A model generated the notes under the pieces. The model was not told the DNA's origin, made no database searches, and saw nothing but the letters and a program-made list of their open reading frames with translations. A DNA stretch of 64,000 nucleotides from Planctomycetota bacterium. Lineage in GTDB: Bacteria; Planctomycetota; UBA1135; UBA2386. Location of the stretch: NCBI GenBank assembly GCA_016716265.1, contig JADJWQ010000006.1, forward strand, positions 2,693,501 to 2,757,500, written 5' to 3'. This document shows, one piece after another, positions 8,986 to 19,430 of the stretch (position 1 is its first letter; each line of letters opens with the position of its first letter). Made by a program: the position numbers and the translations under genes.

Positions 8986-9226
8986 GCAGCGTCAGTTTGG
9001 TCCTGGTCACCCGAGACGAGGACTTCGAACGGCTGAGCGCCTCCGCGGAGCGCCACCCAGGGTCGTGTGGTCGTGCCTGCACAACGCCCGCAATGCCGAT
9101 GCGCTCGCCGTGCTCGAGGCGGCTCGCGAGAGCCTCGGCCGGTTCGTTGCAGACGAGGTGTGCGCGCTGCTGGTGCTCGGCGAGCACGAGTCCGGGAGCT
9201 GGCTGCATGATGGACGTGCTCGTCGT
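8986..9226 (+). pseudogene. DUF5615 toxin, C-terminal half with a frameshift
   Basis: Reads LVLVTRDEDFERLSA, then shifts frame by one base to LRGAPPRVV and HNARNADALAVLEAARESLG, then RFVADEVCALLVLGEHE. VTRDEDF...L.GAPP.VV is the second half of DUF5615 PIN-like toxins. The N-terminal half (MKLLFDEN...) and any antitoxin are missing. It is a second, independent remnant of the toxin family seen at 6178-6527 and lies on the opposite strand. It abuts the 5' end of the phosphoesterase gene. Confidence 0.65.
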
Positions 9227-9350
9227 GCGGTAGCCGCGCCCGCGTCGGCTCAACGGCACGCCGAAACCGGTCTCGCCACCACGCCGAGGTCGTCGTCGAA
9301 GCCGCTGACTACCGAACGGCGGTACGGTCAGTGTCCGACGCGGGCCGCGA

Positions 9351-9556
9351 CGGGCCTGCATGCTCAGCACTGCGATCGGAATCCCGGTCGCGACGCGCAC
9401 GGGCTCTGCCTCGCACCTCCGCAGCGCCCCCCGAGTCGGCAGGATCTCCCCGATCTGACTCCCGGCGTCTGCCCCTGATGGAGCTCTCGCTCCGCAGCAC
9501 CGCGCTCTGGCTCCACCGGCGGGACGCCGGATTCCCCGTTGTGCTTCCTCCGGGCT
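9351..9556 (+). repeat. Solitary IS91-like terminus (R2), + orientation
   Basis: About 200 bp sharing blocks with the sequence that follows the transposase tail in copies C and D: GGGCTCTGCCT, then GTCGGCA..ATCTCC, GACTCCCGGCG, GCACCGCGCTCTGGCTCC, and an end CCCCGTTGTGCTTCC. No transposase sequence is attached. The end lies 166 bp upstream of the FG-GAP gene. Confidence 0.65.
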
Positions 9557-9721
9557 GACATGGGGTTGGCAGCATCCGCTGCTGGTCGTCCGCATCGAGC
9601 CGGCCGGCGGTGGAGCCCCGCGTGAGGACGAGATCCGCTCGCAGCCACTCCCCTCGAGGCTCCCTCGGTCGTGCCGGTCGACTCCGACCTCGCGATACGA
9701 TCGTCGCAGGAGTACCGATCC

Positions 9722-11200
9722 ATGAACGAGCTGACCAGCCTCGCGGCGGCGGTCGCGTTGCTCTCTCTCAGCGTGCCCGCGCAGCAGTTCGCGCCGCTCG
9801 GCACGCGCATGCCGGCGGTCTACACGTTCACGACCGACGTCGCGGTCGGTGACCTCGACGGCGACGGCCGACCCGACATCGTGTTCACCACGCAGCATTC
9901 GGGGACGCTGACCGAAGACATCGCGTTCTTCCAGGTCGACAACCTGATGTTCGAGCACCGCCGTCGGGTGTTCGACTACGACACAGGTCTGTCGATAGCG
10001 GTCGCGATCGAAGACGCGGACGGCGACGGGGATCTCGACGTGCTGTTCGGTCGTTGGGCGCAAAATGTCCTGTACGTCAACGACGGCGCGGGTGGCATGG
10101 CGTCCCGGCGACCGTTTGCCGGGAGCGAGCCAACGCGCGACGTCGCGTGGGCGGACTTCGACGGCGATGGCGGTCGTGACGTGTTCTTCGCCAACGCCAA
10201 CCAGGACCGGCTGTTCCTGTTCCAGCCCCCCCTGCGCTATCGGGACGTGACTGCGACGAGCCTCCCGGCCGGTCACACGATTTGCGTGGCCGCGGTGGAC
10301 GTCGACCGCGATGGCGACCTCGATCTGTTCTGCGGCGACGCGAGCACAGTCGCGCTACCGAATCGGCTGCTGCTCAACGATGGCCGGGCGGTGTTCACCG
10401 ACGTCTCGGCGACGCACCTGCCAGGCGTCGCCGACAGCAGCCGCGCGGTCGCCCCGGGCGACGTCGATGGCGACGGCGACGTCGATCTGTGGCTCGCGAA
10501 CGCGTTCCAGGACCGCCTGCTGTTGAACGACGGTAGCGGGCGCTACACCGACGCGACGTCGACACACTTGCCGGTCGACGCCTCGATCACGTGCCAGGTC
10601 GCGCTGGCCGACGTCGACCATGACGGCGACCTCGACGCGGCGTTGGCGAAGTACGACACCGGCGCCGCACTCTTGTTGAACGATGGCTCGGGCCGGTTCG
10701 TCGACGCGACCGCGCAGCGGGTCGCGCCCGACACCAACACGACGAGGGCCGTTGCGCTCGCGGACGTCGACCGGGATGGCGATGCCGACCTCGTGGTTGC
10801 CAAGGCCTATGCGCTCAGCGAGCTGTTCGTCAACCGGCACCGGCAGCTCGAAGCTCCGTGGGCTGCGCAGGTCGGCGCGCCGTTCCGGCTCGAGTGTCAT
10901 TCGCGGCCCGGCTATGCGACCGGGCTGCACGCGGCGCAGCCGTTACTCGGTTTCGCGCGCGTCGATCCGCCGTTGCTCGTGCCGCCGTTCGGCATTGTCC
11001 TCGTGCCCCCCCCGGTGATCGATCTGCCGTGGGTCGGCATCGCGCCGGCCGCCGGCGTGGGCGTTCTGGACTTCACGGTCCCGGGCGATTCGCGTCTAGC
11101 GGGCACTGCGTTCCACGTCCAGGCCGTATTCGCCGACGTCGAAGCGGGAGCCGTGCGGCTGCGGACCTCGAACGTCACGAGCCACACCATCCGGCAGTGA
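9722..11200 (+). CDS. Secreted FG-GAP/VCBS repeat protein
   Basis: ATG 9722 follows GGAG at the right distance; the signal peptide is MNELTSLAAAVALLSLSVPA|QQ. Seven calcium-loop repeats are visible, for example DLDGDGRPDIVF, DADGDGDLDVLF, DVDRDGDLDLFC and DVDGDGDVDLWL, spaced about 50 residues apart, which predicts a beta-propeller. The C-terminal 100 residues (LLGFARVDPPLLVPPFGIVL onward, ending near SNVTSH) match the domain that closes other secreted proteins in the window. The protein is likely exported and binds calcium. No enzyme motif is seen. An IS91-like terminus lies just upstream and may have replaced the native promoter region. Confidence 0.9.
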   Translation: MNELTSLAAAVALLSLSVPAQQFAPLGTRMPAVYTFTTDVAVGDLDGDGRPDIVFTTQHSGTLTEDIAFFQVDNLMFEHRRRVFDYDTGLSIAVAIEDADGDGDLDVLFGRWAQNVLYVNDGAGGMASRRPFAGSEPTRDVAWADFDGDGGRDVFFANANQDRLFLFQPPLRYRDVTATSLPAGHTICVAAVDVDRDGDLDLFCGDASTVALPNRLLLNDGRAVFTDVSATHLPGVADSSRAVAPGDVDGDGDVDLWLANAFQDRLLLNDGSGRYTDATSTHLPVDASITCQVALADVDHDGDLDAALAKYDTGAALLLNDGSGRFVDATAQRVAPDTNTTRAVALADVDRDGDADLVVAKAYALSELFVNRHRQLEAPWAAQVGAPFRLECHSRPGYATGLHAAQPLLGFARVDPPLLVPPFGIVLVPPPVIDLPWVGIAPAAGVGVLDFTVPGDSRLAGTAFHVQAVFADVEAGAVRLRTSNVTSHTIRQ

Positions 11201-11234
11201 GGCGTCAGGCCCGTTTCCTCGATGGGGTGGTTGG

Positions 11235-11540
11235 TCGTCGCGCGCCTTCGGCGAGCACACGGCCGAGGTCGTCGGTCGCATGCTCGCCTCGCGCACCGAC
11301 GGCCGGTTCGACGGCCGCCTGCTCGACGAGGACGTACAGGACGACGCGGCGATGGCGGTCGCCAACCGCGAGCCGTGGCTCGGACATCGGGTGCGAATCA
11401 GGTCGGACGGTCTCGCCGACATCGACCTCTCGCTGCTGTGCCCGCGTGGGGTCGCGGTCTGGATCTGCGAGCGCTGGCGGACCGGGATCGTTAGCGGTCC
11501 GAACATCGGCAGGCTACTGTCGTCCGTCTCCGATCTCGGA
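11235..11540 (+). pseudogene. Fragment of an unknown protein cut by an IS91-like terminus
   Basis: An open stretch around ATG 11280 reads AFGEHTAEVVGRMLASRTDG, then FDGRLLDEDVQDDAAMAVAN, REPWLGHRVRIRSDGLADID and WICERWRTGIVSGPNIGRLL. Its composition looks like real protein but no family is recognised. The frame passes without a stop into the IS91-like terminus that begins near 11541, so the native 3' end is missing. It may be the N-terminal part of a host gene or a fragment carried by the element. Confidence 0.35.
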
Positions 11541-11727
11541 GTCGCGGAGACATTGCGTCGTGTGGCACCCGGGCTCTGCCTGTCCACTTCGGGAGCGCCC
11601 CCAAGTCGGCAGTATCTCCCCGATCTGACTCCTCGTGTCTGCCCCTGACGGGGCTCTCGCTCCACCGCACCGCGCTCTGGCTCCACGGGCGGCACGCCGA
11701 ATTCCCCTCTTGTGCTTCCTTCGGGCG
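11541..11727 (+). repeat. Solitary IS91-like terminus (R2), + orientation
   Basis: Shares with the copy at 9351 the blocks CCGGGCTCTGCCTGTCC, GTCGGCAGTATCTCCCCGAT, GTCTGCCCCTGACGGGGCTC and CCGCGCTCTGGCTCCACGGG, ending CCCCTCTTGTGCTTCC. No transposase sequence is attached. The next 265 bp up to 11992 are GC-rich and hold nothing I recognise. Confidence 0.65.
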
Positions 11728-11992
11728 GAGCGCCCGGACGGCGAGCTCGGTGTTCAATGGATGACGGCCCGCGGGGCGGGGCGCCGGGCCATACGGTCGT
11801 GACGTGTGCCGCGCCGGGCCGGGGCGGCGCGGGCAGCGCGGATCGCTCGATCGCCCGGCCGGTCGCGACCGGCGTGCGGACCTGAAGGCGGTCCACCCGG
11901 CCGGGCCACCGCCGGCTAGAGTGCGCGCGGCCCGGACCCCCGCCATGCGGGGCGGTACCAATGGCCCACCGACCACACGAAGGGAGACAGCC

Positions 11993-13165
11993 ATGCGGCG
12001 CGACCTCAGCATACGATTCGACGGCGTGGGAACGGACTACGACTGGTACGTCAGCGGCCAGGATCTGCTCACGATGGTGCATTCGGCGGCCGCCGGCCTG
12101 GCCGGCAAGGGCAACCGACCCGCGACCGCCGGCACGACCAAGGGGACGGCCTGGGTGCTGTCCGGCTACGAGTCGTGGCTCGGGGCCTGGCAGCGGCTGC
12201 TGTCGGACAAGAGCCTGCTCACCAAGGACATCTACTTCAGCGCAGGCGGCCGCACGCTGCTGAAGTCGGGCAAGGGCAAGAGCAAGGACAGCGGCGATGG
12301 CTTCTACATGTCCGACGTGGACTTCGCCGGCACCGATCCCGCGCAGGGCAACATATGGAGCCGCAGCTCGGGCGCGAGCTATCGCGAGTACGGCCGCTTC
12401 ATGCACGACAACAAGCCCATGGCGCCGATGGAGCAGGTGGCGTGGTCGCGCAAGATCGCGAGCAAGCTGCGCCGCATCGTCAAGGGCGAGAAGGACTACT
12501 CCGCCAAGGCGGCCACCGACGTGAAGAGCGCGCTGCCCGTGCTCGCGGTGACGATGTTCCTCGCCGAGCCGGCGCGCAATCCGCGCGCCTGGGTCGTCGG
12601 CCAGATGATGCTGGACCTCATCGGCGAGGTGTACTCCGGGGATCCGGCCTCGACCGGCGCCAAGCGCTACCTGATGGACCTCGTGCTCGCCCACCCCGAC
12701 CGTATCGATCGCGGCAAGCGCTCCAAGGACGCCCCGACCAAGCCGCAGCTCGGCCCGGACAAACAGCGCTACCACAAGGTGCGCGGCGCGCGCGTGGACG
12801 ACTCGCAGGGTCTGACCGCCGTGCCCGACGTGAACTCGCTGGCCAAGGTCGAAGGCAAGTACCCGCCCAGCCCGGGCGGCTCGGCCGCCACCTCGATGAC
12901 GATCGACGTGGCCAATGACTACATCCAGATGAAGGAAGCCTCCATCGTCGTCCGCTGGGTCGCGACGCAGCTCGAGCAGGGCCTGTTCAAGGACCTGGAC
13001 AGCTGGTCGGCGACGCCGCTGAAGGCCGGCCTGCCGCTCACCGGCAAGAGCGACATCAAGACCGTGGCGGTGTCGGCCACCTCACCCACGCGCAAGGGCT
13101 GCGCGCAGGAGGTGCTGGACGAGGTTCGTCGCTTGATCCAGGCGCGCGCGACGTCGATGTCCTGA
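11993..13165 (+). CDS. Unrecognised 390-residue cytoplasmic protein
   Basis: ATG 11993 is preceded by AAGGGAGACAGCC, a good ribosome-binding site; the frame ends at TGA 13165. The protein starts MRRDLSIRFDGVGTDYDWYV and has no signal peptide or membrane segment. Lys is frequent (GKGKSKDSGDG; KRSKDAPTKP) and AAG codons are common, unlike the Arg-rich neighbours, which hints at transfer or a distinct structural role. Stretches such as SGQDLLTMVHSAAAGLAGKG and AWQRLLSDKSLLTKDIYF look folded. I cannot name a family. It sits alone between two IS91-like remnants and is intact. Confidence 0.8.
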   Translation: MRRDLSIRFDGVGTDYDWYVSGQDLLTMVHSAAAGLAGKGNRPATAGTTKGTAWVLSGYESWLGAWQRLLSDKSLLTKDIYFSAGGRTLLKSGKGKSKDSGDGFYMSDVDFAGTDPAQGNIWSRSSGASYREYGRFMHDNKPMAPMEQVAWSRKIASKLRRIVKGEKDYSAKAATDVKSALPVLAVTMFLAEPARNPRAWVVGQMMLDLIGEVYSGDPASTGAKRYLMDLVLAHPDRIDRGKRSKDAPTKPQLGPDKQRYHKVRGARVDDSQGLTAVPDVNSLAKVEGKYPPSPGGSAATSMTIDVANDYIQMKEASIVVRWVATQLEQGLFKDLDSWSATPLKAGLPLTGKSDIKTVAVSATSPTRKGCAQEVLDEVRRLIQARATSMS

Positions 13166-13350
13166 GCGGCTCGGCGGCTCTGGCGCAGGGGGCGGGCCGA
13201 GCCATGACGCGTCGGGGTTGCCCTCGCCGCGTCTCGTGAAGAACTCGCCGAGCGCCGCTCAGTGCAGCTCGATCAGCTCGGGCGGACCGGACTCCGCGCT
13301 TCCCGGCGTCACCGTACTGGTCCAGGACAGTGGAGCCGGCCGCCAAGCTC

Positions 13351-13437
13351 GCGGTCATTGCGCAGCACGGCGCAGCCGTTCCCGGAGCTCGCGCAGCTCG
13401 ACGATCGCCGGCTCGGGCGCGACCATGAAGCTGCCGC
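13351..13437 (+). repeat. Scrambled fragments of the 26.9-27.2 kb locus beside an IS91-like copy
   Basis: Bases 13351-13403 (GCGGTCATTGCGCAGCACGG, then the block CCCGGAGCTCGCGCAGCTCG) match 26874-26926 with few differences, and 13411-13437 (GCTCGGGCGCGACCATGAAG onward) match 27182-27208 exactly. The 255 bp that separate these blocks in the source locus are missing. It lies about 30 bp from the broken 5' end of transposase copy B. The surrounding stretch 13166-13467 otherwise holds nothing I recognise. Confidence 0.8.
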
Positions 13438-13467
13438 GCGAGCAACACGCGGCCGGAGCGACGCCCC

Positions 13468-14045
13468 GGAGCGGTGGTGTCGCTACGTCCTGCTCCCGGC
13501 CATCGACCAGGAACGGCCCGCCTGGTTCCACGACGGCGAGGCGGTCTTCAGGTTCGAGCGACCGTGGCAGGACGGATCGAAGCAGGTGATGTTCGAGCCG
13601 CTGGTCCTGATCGAGCGGCTGGCTGCTCCGCTGCCTCGGCCGCGCCGCAATCTCATCACGAAGACGGGGTTTTGGCGCCCGGCGCCTCGCACCGTGATCG
13701 GGTCGTGCCTCCCCCGCCCGACGAAGACGAGTCGCCTCCTGCGCTCCGCTCGCTGCAAGGGCGGCGTCCCACTCGGACGGAGACCGCGCACAAGAAGCCT
13801 CGTCCGCCGCGCCGCGGCACCTGGTGGCGACTGCTGATCCGCAGCGGCGGCATGGACGCCTTGGTGTGCCCGGAACGTCAGACCCGCCGTCGCCCGCTCA
13901 CCTGGCCGCAGACAGCATTGCTGCAGCCTCGTGTGGAGGCCGATCGGCTGCGGATGCAGCGACCCGCTTCGCGGGTCGGTGATGAAAGGGAGCAACCGAC
14001 GCCGGGTCCGACGTTCCGGGCACACCAATGCGTCGATGCCGACGC
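13468..14045 (+). mobile_element. IS91-like (Y2 transposase) remnant, copy B, with an inverted end
   Basis: Reads WCRYVLLPAIDQERPAWFHD, then EAVFRFERPWQDGSKQVMFE and PLVLIERLAAPLPRPRRNLI, the conserved stretch before the zinc-ribbon tail of IS91-family transposases. A frame change follows and then WWRLLIRSGGMDALVCPE. The 76-bp palindromic insert lies at 13900-13975. Beyond it the sequence is inverted: read on the minus strand from 14045, GIDALVCPERRTRRRLLPFI appears again, so the copy ends in a head-to-head inverted repeat. The N-terminal part with the catalytic tyrosines is absent. Confidence 0.8.
13900..13975 (+). repeat. Palindromic insert in transposase copy B
   Basis: Same segment as in copy A, better preserved: GGAGGCCGATCGGCTGCGG contains the self-complementary core CCGATCGG, and GACCCGC-TTC-GCGGGTC is a perfect hairpin. 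It forms the centre of the larger inverted repeat 13848-14045. Confidence 0.7.
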
Positions 14046-14802
14046 TGGAGCCGGACGGCCACGTCGCCGGTCCGATCACGATCAAGGACATCAACCTGCT
14101 CGAGGAACTCCCGAGCGCCGCGCGCGACAGCCGCGGCCGGCAGAAGGTCGGCGCCGCGGTCGGCGTGCACGACCTCGAGCGCGTCGGCCGGCTCGTCGAG
14201 GCCGGCGCCGACGGCGTCAGGGTCGGCATCGGGCCGGGCTCGATCTGCACGACGCGCGTCGTCACCGGCATCGGCGTGCCGAAGTTCACGGCGGTCGTCG
14301 ACTGCGCTGCCGCCGCGAAGGGCTCCGGCGTGCCGATCATCGCCGACGGCGGCGTGCGGACGCCCGGCGACATCGGGAAGGCGGTCGCCGCGGGCGCGTC
14401 GAGCGTGATGCTCGGCAGCCTGCTCGCCGGTCTCGACGAGTCGCCCGGCGAGGCGAACCTCTACCGCGGGCGGACGTTCAAGGCGATCCGCGGCATGGGC
14501 TCGCTCGGCGCCATGGAGGCCGGCCGCGCCGACCGCTACGCGCAGGGCAAGATCAAGGACCGGATGAAGTTCGTGCCCGCGGGCGTCGAGGGCATGGTGC
14601 CGTACAAGGGCCGGCTCGCGGACTTCGTCTACCAGCTGGTCGGCGGCGTGCGCTCGAGCATGGGCTACCTCGGCGCGAGCACGCTCGCCGATTTCCAGGA
14701 GCACGCGCGGTTCGTCCGCGTGACCGCGGCCGGCGTCCGCGAGTCGCACCCGCACGACATCCGGATCGCCAAGGAATCACCGAACTACAGCGGAGACTTC
14801 GA

Positions 14803-14806
<4 letters not shown>
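14036..14806 (+). pseudogene. guaB: IMP dehydrogenase, N-terminally truncated with an internal deletion
   Basis: Recognisable IMPDH blocks are present: GPITIKDINLLEELPSAARD (end of the second CBS domain), VGAAVGVHDLERV, VGIGPGSICTTRVVTGIGVP with the catalytic-loop Cys, PIIADGGVRTPGDIGKAVAA, ASSVMLGSLLAG, RGMGSLGAM and VPYKGRLADFVYQLVGGVRS. Everything before the end of the CBS domain is missing, replaced by IS91-like copy B. VGRLVEAG also runs straight into ADGVRVGIGPGS, so the segment holding the DTAHGHS motif and the next strand (about 45 residues) is deleted between what are normally two LVEAGxD-like repeats. The protein cannot be active. It overlaps the guaA start by TTGA. Confidence 0.9.
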
Positions 14807-16375
<1,569 letters not shown>

Positions 16376-16396
16376 GGGCGGTCGTGGAGGAGCAGG

Positions 16397-19210
16397 ATGC
16401 GGAGATCGCTCGGCGCGGCTGCGGTGGTGCTGACGGTGGCCGGGGTCGGTGCGGCGCAGGAGCGGAGCCTCCGCGACACGATCGTCCGGGCGAGCCTCGA
16501 CCGTGAGTGGTTCGAGCCCCTGACCTGGCTGCGGGAGCACCGCCCGCCCGTCGCCGCGCTCGTCGACGCGCTCGTCGACCCGCCCGATCTGCCCGTCCGA
16601 CGAGTCCGGCAGCTCACCGCACGGTTGGCGCAGAGCCTCGACGGGTTCGGCGCGGAGCTCGGCCGGCTCTGGTGCGACGAGCCGGAGAAGCGCGCCGCGC
16701 GCGCCGCGGCGTTCGCGATGTTCGGGCCGGAGTGGCTCGCGCGGACGTGGGGCAGCGGTGGCGCGGCCGAGCGCGGCGACGTCGAGCGGGTGGCGGCGCT
16801 CGGCGATCCCGACGACTTCGCGCAGCTTCGGCGGCTCGCGTGCGGCGCGGGCCGTCCCGAGCTCGCCGTCGCGGCGCGCAGGCTCGCGGAGGTCGTGTCG
16901 CGCGCGCCGCACGCCGTGGACGCGCTCGACGTCGGGCTGCTCGCACGGCTCGACAGAGATCCGGGGCTCGTTGAGCGCCAGGACACGCTGCGAGACGCGC
17001 TGCTGCGGGACGGTCGGGACGCGCTCGCGTGGTCGCGCTACCGGGTGCTGCTGGAGGACCCCGATCCGCGCGTCCGCGCGCGGGGCGCGTTCCTCGTGCG
17101 CGGGACCGGCAGCGTGCCATCGCTCGGCGTGCTCGCCGCGTGGGCCGTCGATCCCTTCGTGCCGTGGCCGCACGTTTCGCTCTCCCTGGATGACGCGACC
17201 GTGATCCGTGCGATCGCGCCGGCGATCCGGGCGCGCGGCGCGGCGGGCATCCACCGGGTGCTCCTGCCGCAGGTCGGTGGGCTGCCGCCGTTGTCGACGA
17301 CGGCGCGGGACGCGCTCGGCGACGCGCTGGTCACGGTGCTCCTCACCGAGGGCGCGCCGCTCGACGGGACGCAGCGGCGCGCGGTCGGCCACGGGATCGA
17401 CGACCGCGCGTCCGCCGAGCGCGCGGTCGCGGCGGGGCTGCTCGGGGAGCTCGGGCTCGGCGCGCGCGCGCTGCACGAGGCGCGACGCCTCGATCGAACC
17501 GAGGCGCTGCTCGCCGTCCTCGACCGTGGCGCGCGCGTCGCGGACGCCGCCGACGTCGACGACCTGCGCGGGCTCTGGTCCCACGCGGACGCGGCGGTGC
17601 GGGCCGGCGTCGCCGAGCTCCTCACGCGGCGGACCGACGTCCCCGCCGATCTACGGGCAGCGGTCGGCGAGCGCGCGCTCGAGGTGGTCCGGACCAGGGT
17701 CGGAGAGCTGACGTTCGCGCCGCAGCGGTTCGGCACGAACGAGCTGGCCGAACCGAGCGACCCGTGGGAAGTGCCGGCCGCGCGGACCGGGCTGCCGGCG
17801 ACTCCTGACGCGCGGCTCGTCCTCGCCGCGTGCGCGCTCGGCGCGGTGGGGCTGTTCGAGCCGCTCCTCGCGGAGCTCGAGCGTCACCCGCCGTCGTTCG
17901 CGCCGGACGATCCCGACGACGGTGCGCACGCCGCGTTGGTGACACGGGCGCTGGGCCGGCTCGGGCCGTGGTTGGACGGAGCGCGGGCCGGCCGGCTGTT
18001 CGACGTGCTGGCGACGCGCATCGACGCGATGCTCGCCGGAGATCGGACGGTGAACTCGTGGAATCCGATGCCGAACGTCCACCTCGAAGCGGTCGGCGGC
18101 CTGCTCACGACGCTTCCGGAAGATCACCTCGTCGAGCTCGGGCGGCTGTTGGCCGCGCCGGGCGGGGCGGAGATCTGGGGCCGACTCAGCGAGCGGGGAC
18201 CGCCCGTGCCGCGACGGCGCGCGCTGTGGCTGCTCGAGACCTGGGCGGGAAGGTCGTCGACGCCGTTGCGCTTGTACCGCGCGGTTCCGGAGCGGTTCGC
18301 GGTGGAGTGGCGCTCGGGCGAGGCGATGCTCGACCCGGTCAGCCACCTCCGGTACCTGTGCGAGAGCGACCCCGACCTCGTCGTCGCGTGGCGCGACATA
18401 GGGTTCCTTCCGGCGGAGCTGCTCGCGGCCGGGATGGTCGGGGTCGCCGCGCCGTCGCCGGAGCTGCTCGCCCGGGTCGCGGAGGCCCCGACGGACCGGT
18501 CGTGGTCGTCGCGCTGGTTCGACACCGTGCGTCGACTCGACCCGGCGGCGCACCGGCCGCAGCTCGAGCGGATCGCGCGGAGTCCGGATCATCGGTTCGC
18601 GGTCGCGGCGGCGGAGGCGCTGTGGCGCGGGGACGCCGACTCGGCTGCGCTGGGCCTTCGACGGCTCGAGGAGCTCGCGGGTTCGGACATCGAAGCCGTC
18701 CGCATCAAGGGCCTCGAGCGGTGCGCCGCGGTCGGGGTCACGTCCCCTGCCGTCCTGGACGCCGCGCGCACCGCATCGCGGTCGGACGGCTACCTCGCGC
18801 TGGTCGGCATGGCGGTCCTGGTTGGCGCAGCCGAGCTCACCGACGAGGACGTGCGGGCGCTCGGTGCGAGTCGCGCCGACTTTGTGCTGCGCCTCGCGCG
18901 TTCGGGGATCGGTCCAGGACGACGGCGCGACGAGATGGATGCGCTGATCGCGGAGCAAGCCCAGCAGTTCGAACATCAGGCTCCGGCGCTCCAGGCGGGG
19001 ATGCTGGACGCGGCCGCCGGAAACATCCGCGAGATCTTCCTGCTTTCGGACCACGCGCTCGCAGCGACCGCGTCCGGCGACGCCGCGTTGCGCCGCGCCG
19101 CGTACCGGCTCCTCGCCGGCGCCGATCCGGTGCTCTTCCCGACCTCGGTGCTGGCCGGCGAGGCCGCGCTCGACGACGATGCGGACGTGCGCGCCGTCGC
19201 GCCGCGGTAG
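16397..19210 (+). CDS. Secreted 937-residue alpha-helical (HEAT-like) protein
   Basis: ATG 16397 starts a signal peptide, MRRSLGAAAVVLTVAGVGAA|QE. The rest consists of repeating pairs of amphipathic helices rich in Ala, Arg and Leu (for example RRLEELAGSDIEAVRIKGLE and FVLRLARSGIGPGRRRDEMD), without catalytic motifs, which fits a HEAT-like solenoid. Such secreted solenoids are common in Planctomycetota and probably serve in protein binding. It begins 21 bp after the decayed guaA and is intact, so it may rely on its own promoter or on read-through. The fold is inferred from periodicity; no family is named with certainty. Confidence 0.85.
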   Translation: MRRSLGAAAVVLTVAGVGAAQERSLRDTIVRASLDREWFEPLTWLREHRPPVAALVDALVDPPDLPVRRVRQLTARLAQSLDGFGAELGRLWCDEPEKRAARAAAFAMFGPEWLARTWGSGGAAERGDVERVAALGDPDDFAQLRRLACGAGRPELAVAARRLAEVVSRAPHAVDALDVGLLARLDRDPGLVERQDTLRDALLRDGRDALAWSRYRVLLEDPDPRVRARGAFLVRGTGSVPSLGVLAAWAVDPFVPWPHVSLSLDDATVIRAIAPAIRARGAAGIHRVLLPQVGGLPPLSTTARDALGDALVTVLLTEGAPLDGTQRRAVGHGIDDRASAERAVAAGLLGELGLGARALHEARRLDRTEALLAVLDRGARVADAADVDDLRGLWSHADAAVRAGVAELLTRRTDVPADLRAAVGERALEVVRTRVGELTFAPQRFGTNELAEPSDPWEVPAARTGLPATPDARLVLAACALGAVGLFEPLLAELERHPPSFAPDDPDDGAHAALVTRALGRLGPWLDGARAGRLFDVLATRIDAMLAGDRTVNSWNPMPNVHLEAVGGLLTTLPEDHLVELGRLLAAPGGAEIWGRLSERGPPVPRRRALWLLETWAGRSSTPLRLYRAVPERFAVEWRSGEAMLDPVSHLRYLCESDPDLVVAWRDIGFLPAELLAAGMVGVAAPSPELLARVAEAPTDRSWSSRWFDTVRRLDPAAHRPQLERIARSPDHRFAVAAAEALWRGDADSAALGLRRLEELAGSDIEAVRIKGLERCAAVGVTSPAVLDAARTASRSDGYLALVGMAVLVGAAELTDEDVRALGASRADFVLRLARSGIGPGRRRDEMDALIAEQAQQFEHQAPALQAGMLDAAAGNIREIFLLSDHALAATASGDAALRRAAYRLLAGADPVLFPTSVLAGEAALDDDADVRAVAPR

Positions 19211-19216
19211 CCGGCG

Positions 19217-19430
19217 TCACTCCTTCGGCAGCTTCGCGACGTCCCACACCAGCGTCGTCGAGTCGACCATCCCTGTCGCGAGCCGCTTCGCGTCGGGCGA
19301 GAACGCGCCGAAGGTCGACACCGACGCAAGCGCGAGCGCCGCGCCGACCAGCGCTCCGGTCGCCGTCGACCAGACCGTGATCCGGAACGAGGTCAGCGCC
19401 GCGACCAGCGCGCCGTCGGCCCCGTAGGAA
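19217..19430 (-). pseudogene. WD40-repeat protein, C-terminal fragment
   Basis: The minus strand reads ALTSFRITVWSTATGALVGA, then FGAFSPDAKRLATGMVDSTT and LVWDVAKLPKE before TGA 19217. SPDAKRLATG..D.T..VWD is a textbook WD40 blade, and the ending DVAKL..E is common in planctomycete WD40 proteins. Upstream, at about 19430, the frame runs into an IS91-like terminus, so all earlier blades are lost. Full-length relatives usually carry many blades and often an N-terminal kinase or caspase domain. This is a 3' remnant cut by the element. Confidence 0.75.

Noticed and set aside
9671..9721. An earlier start for the FG-GAP gene at 9671.
   Set aside because: It would put 17 polar residues before the signal peptide. 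ATG 9722 has a GGAG at proper distance and gives a clean signal sequence.
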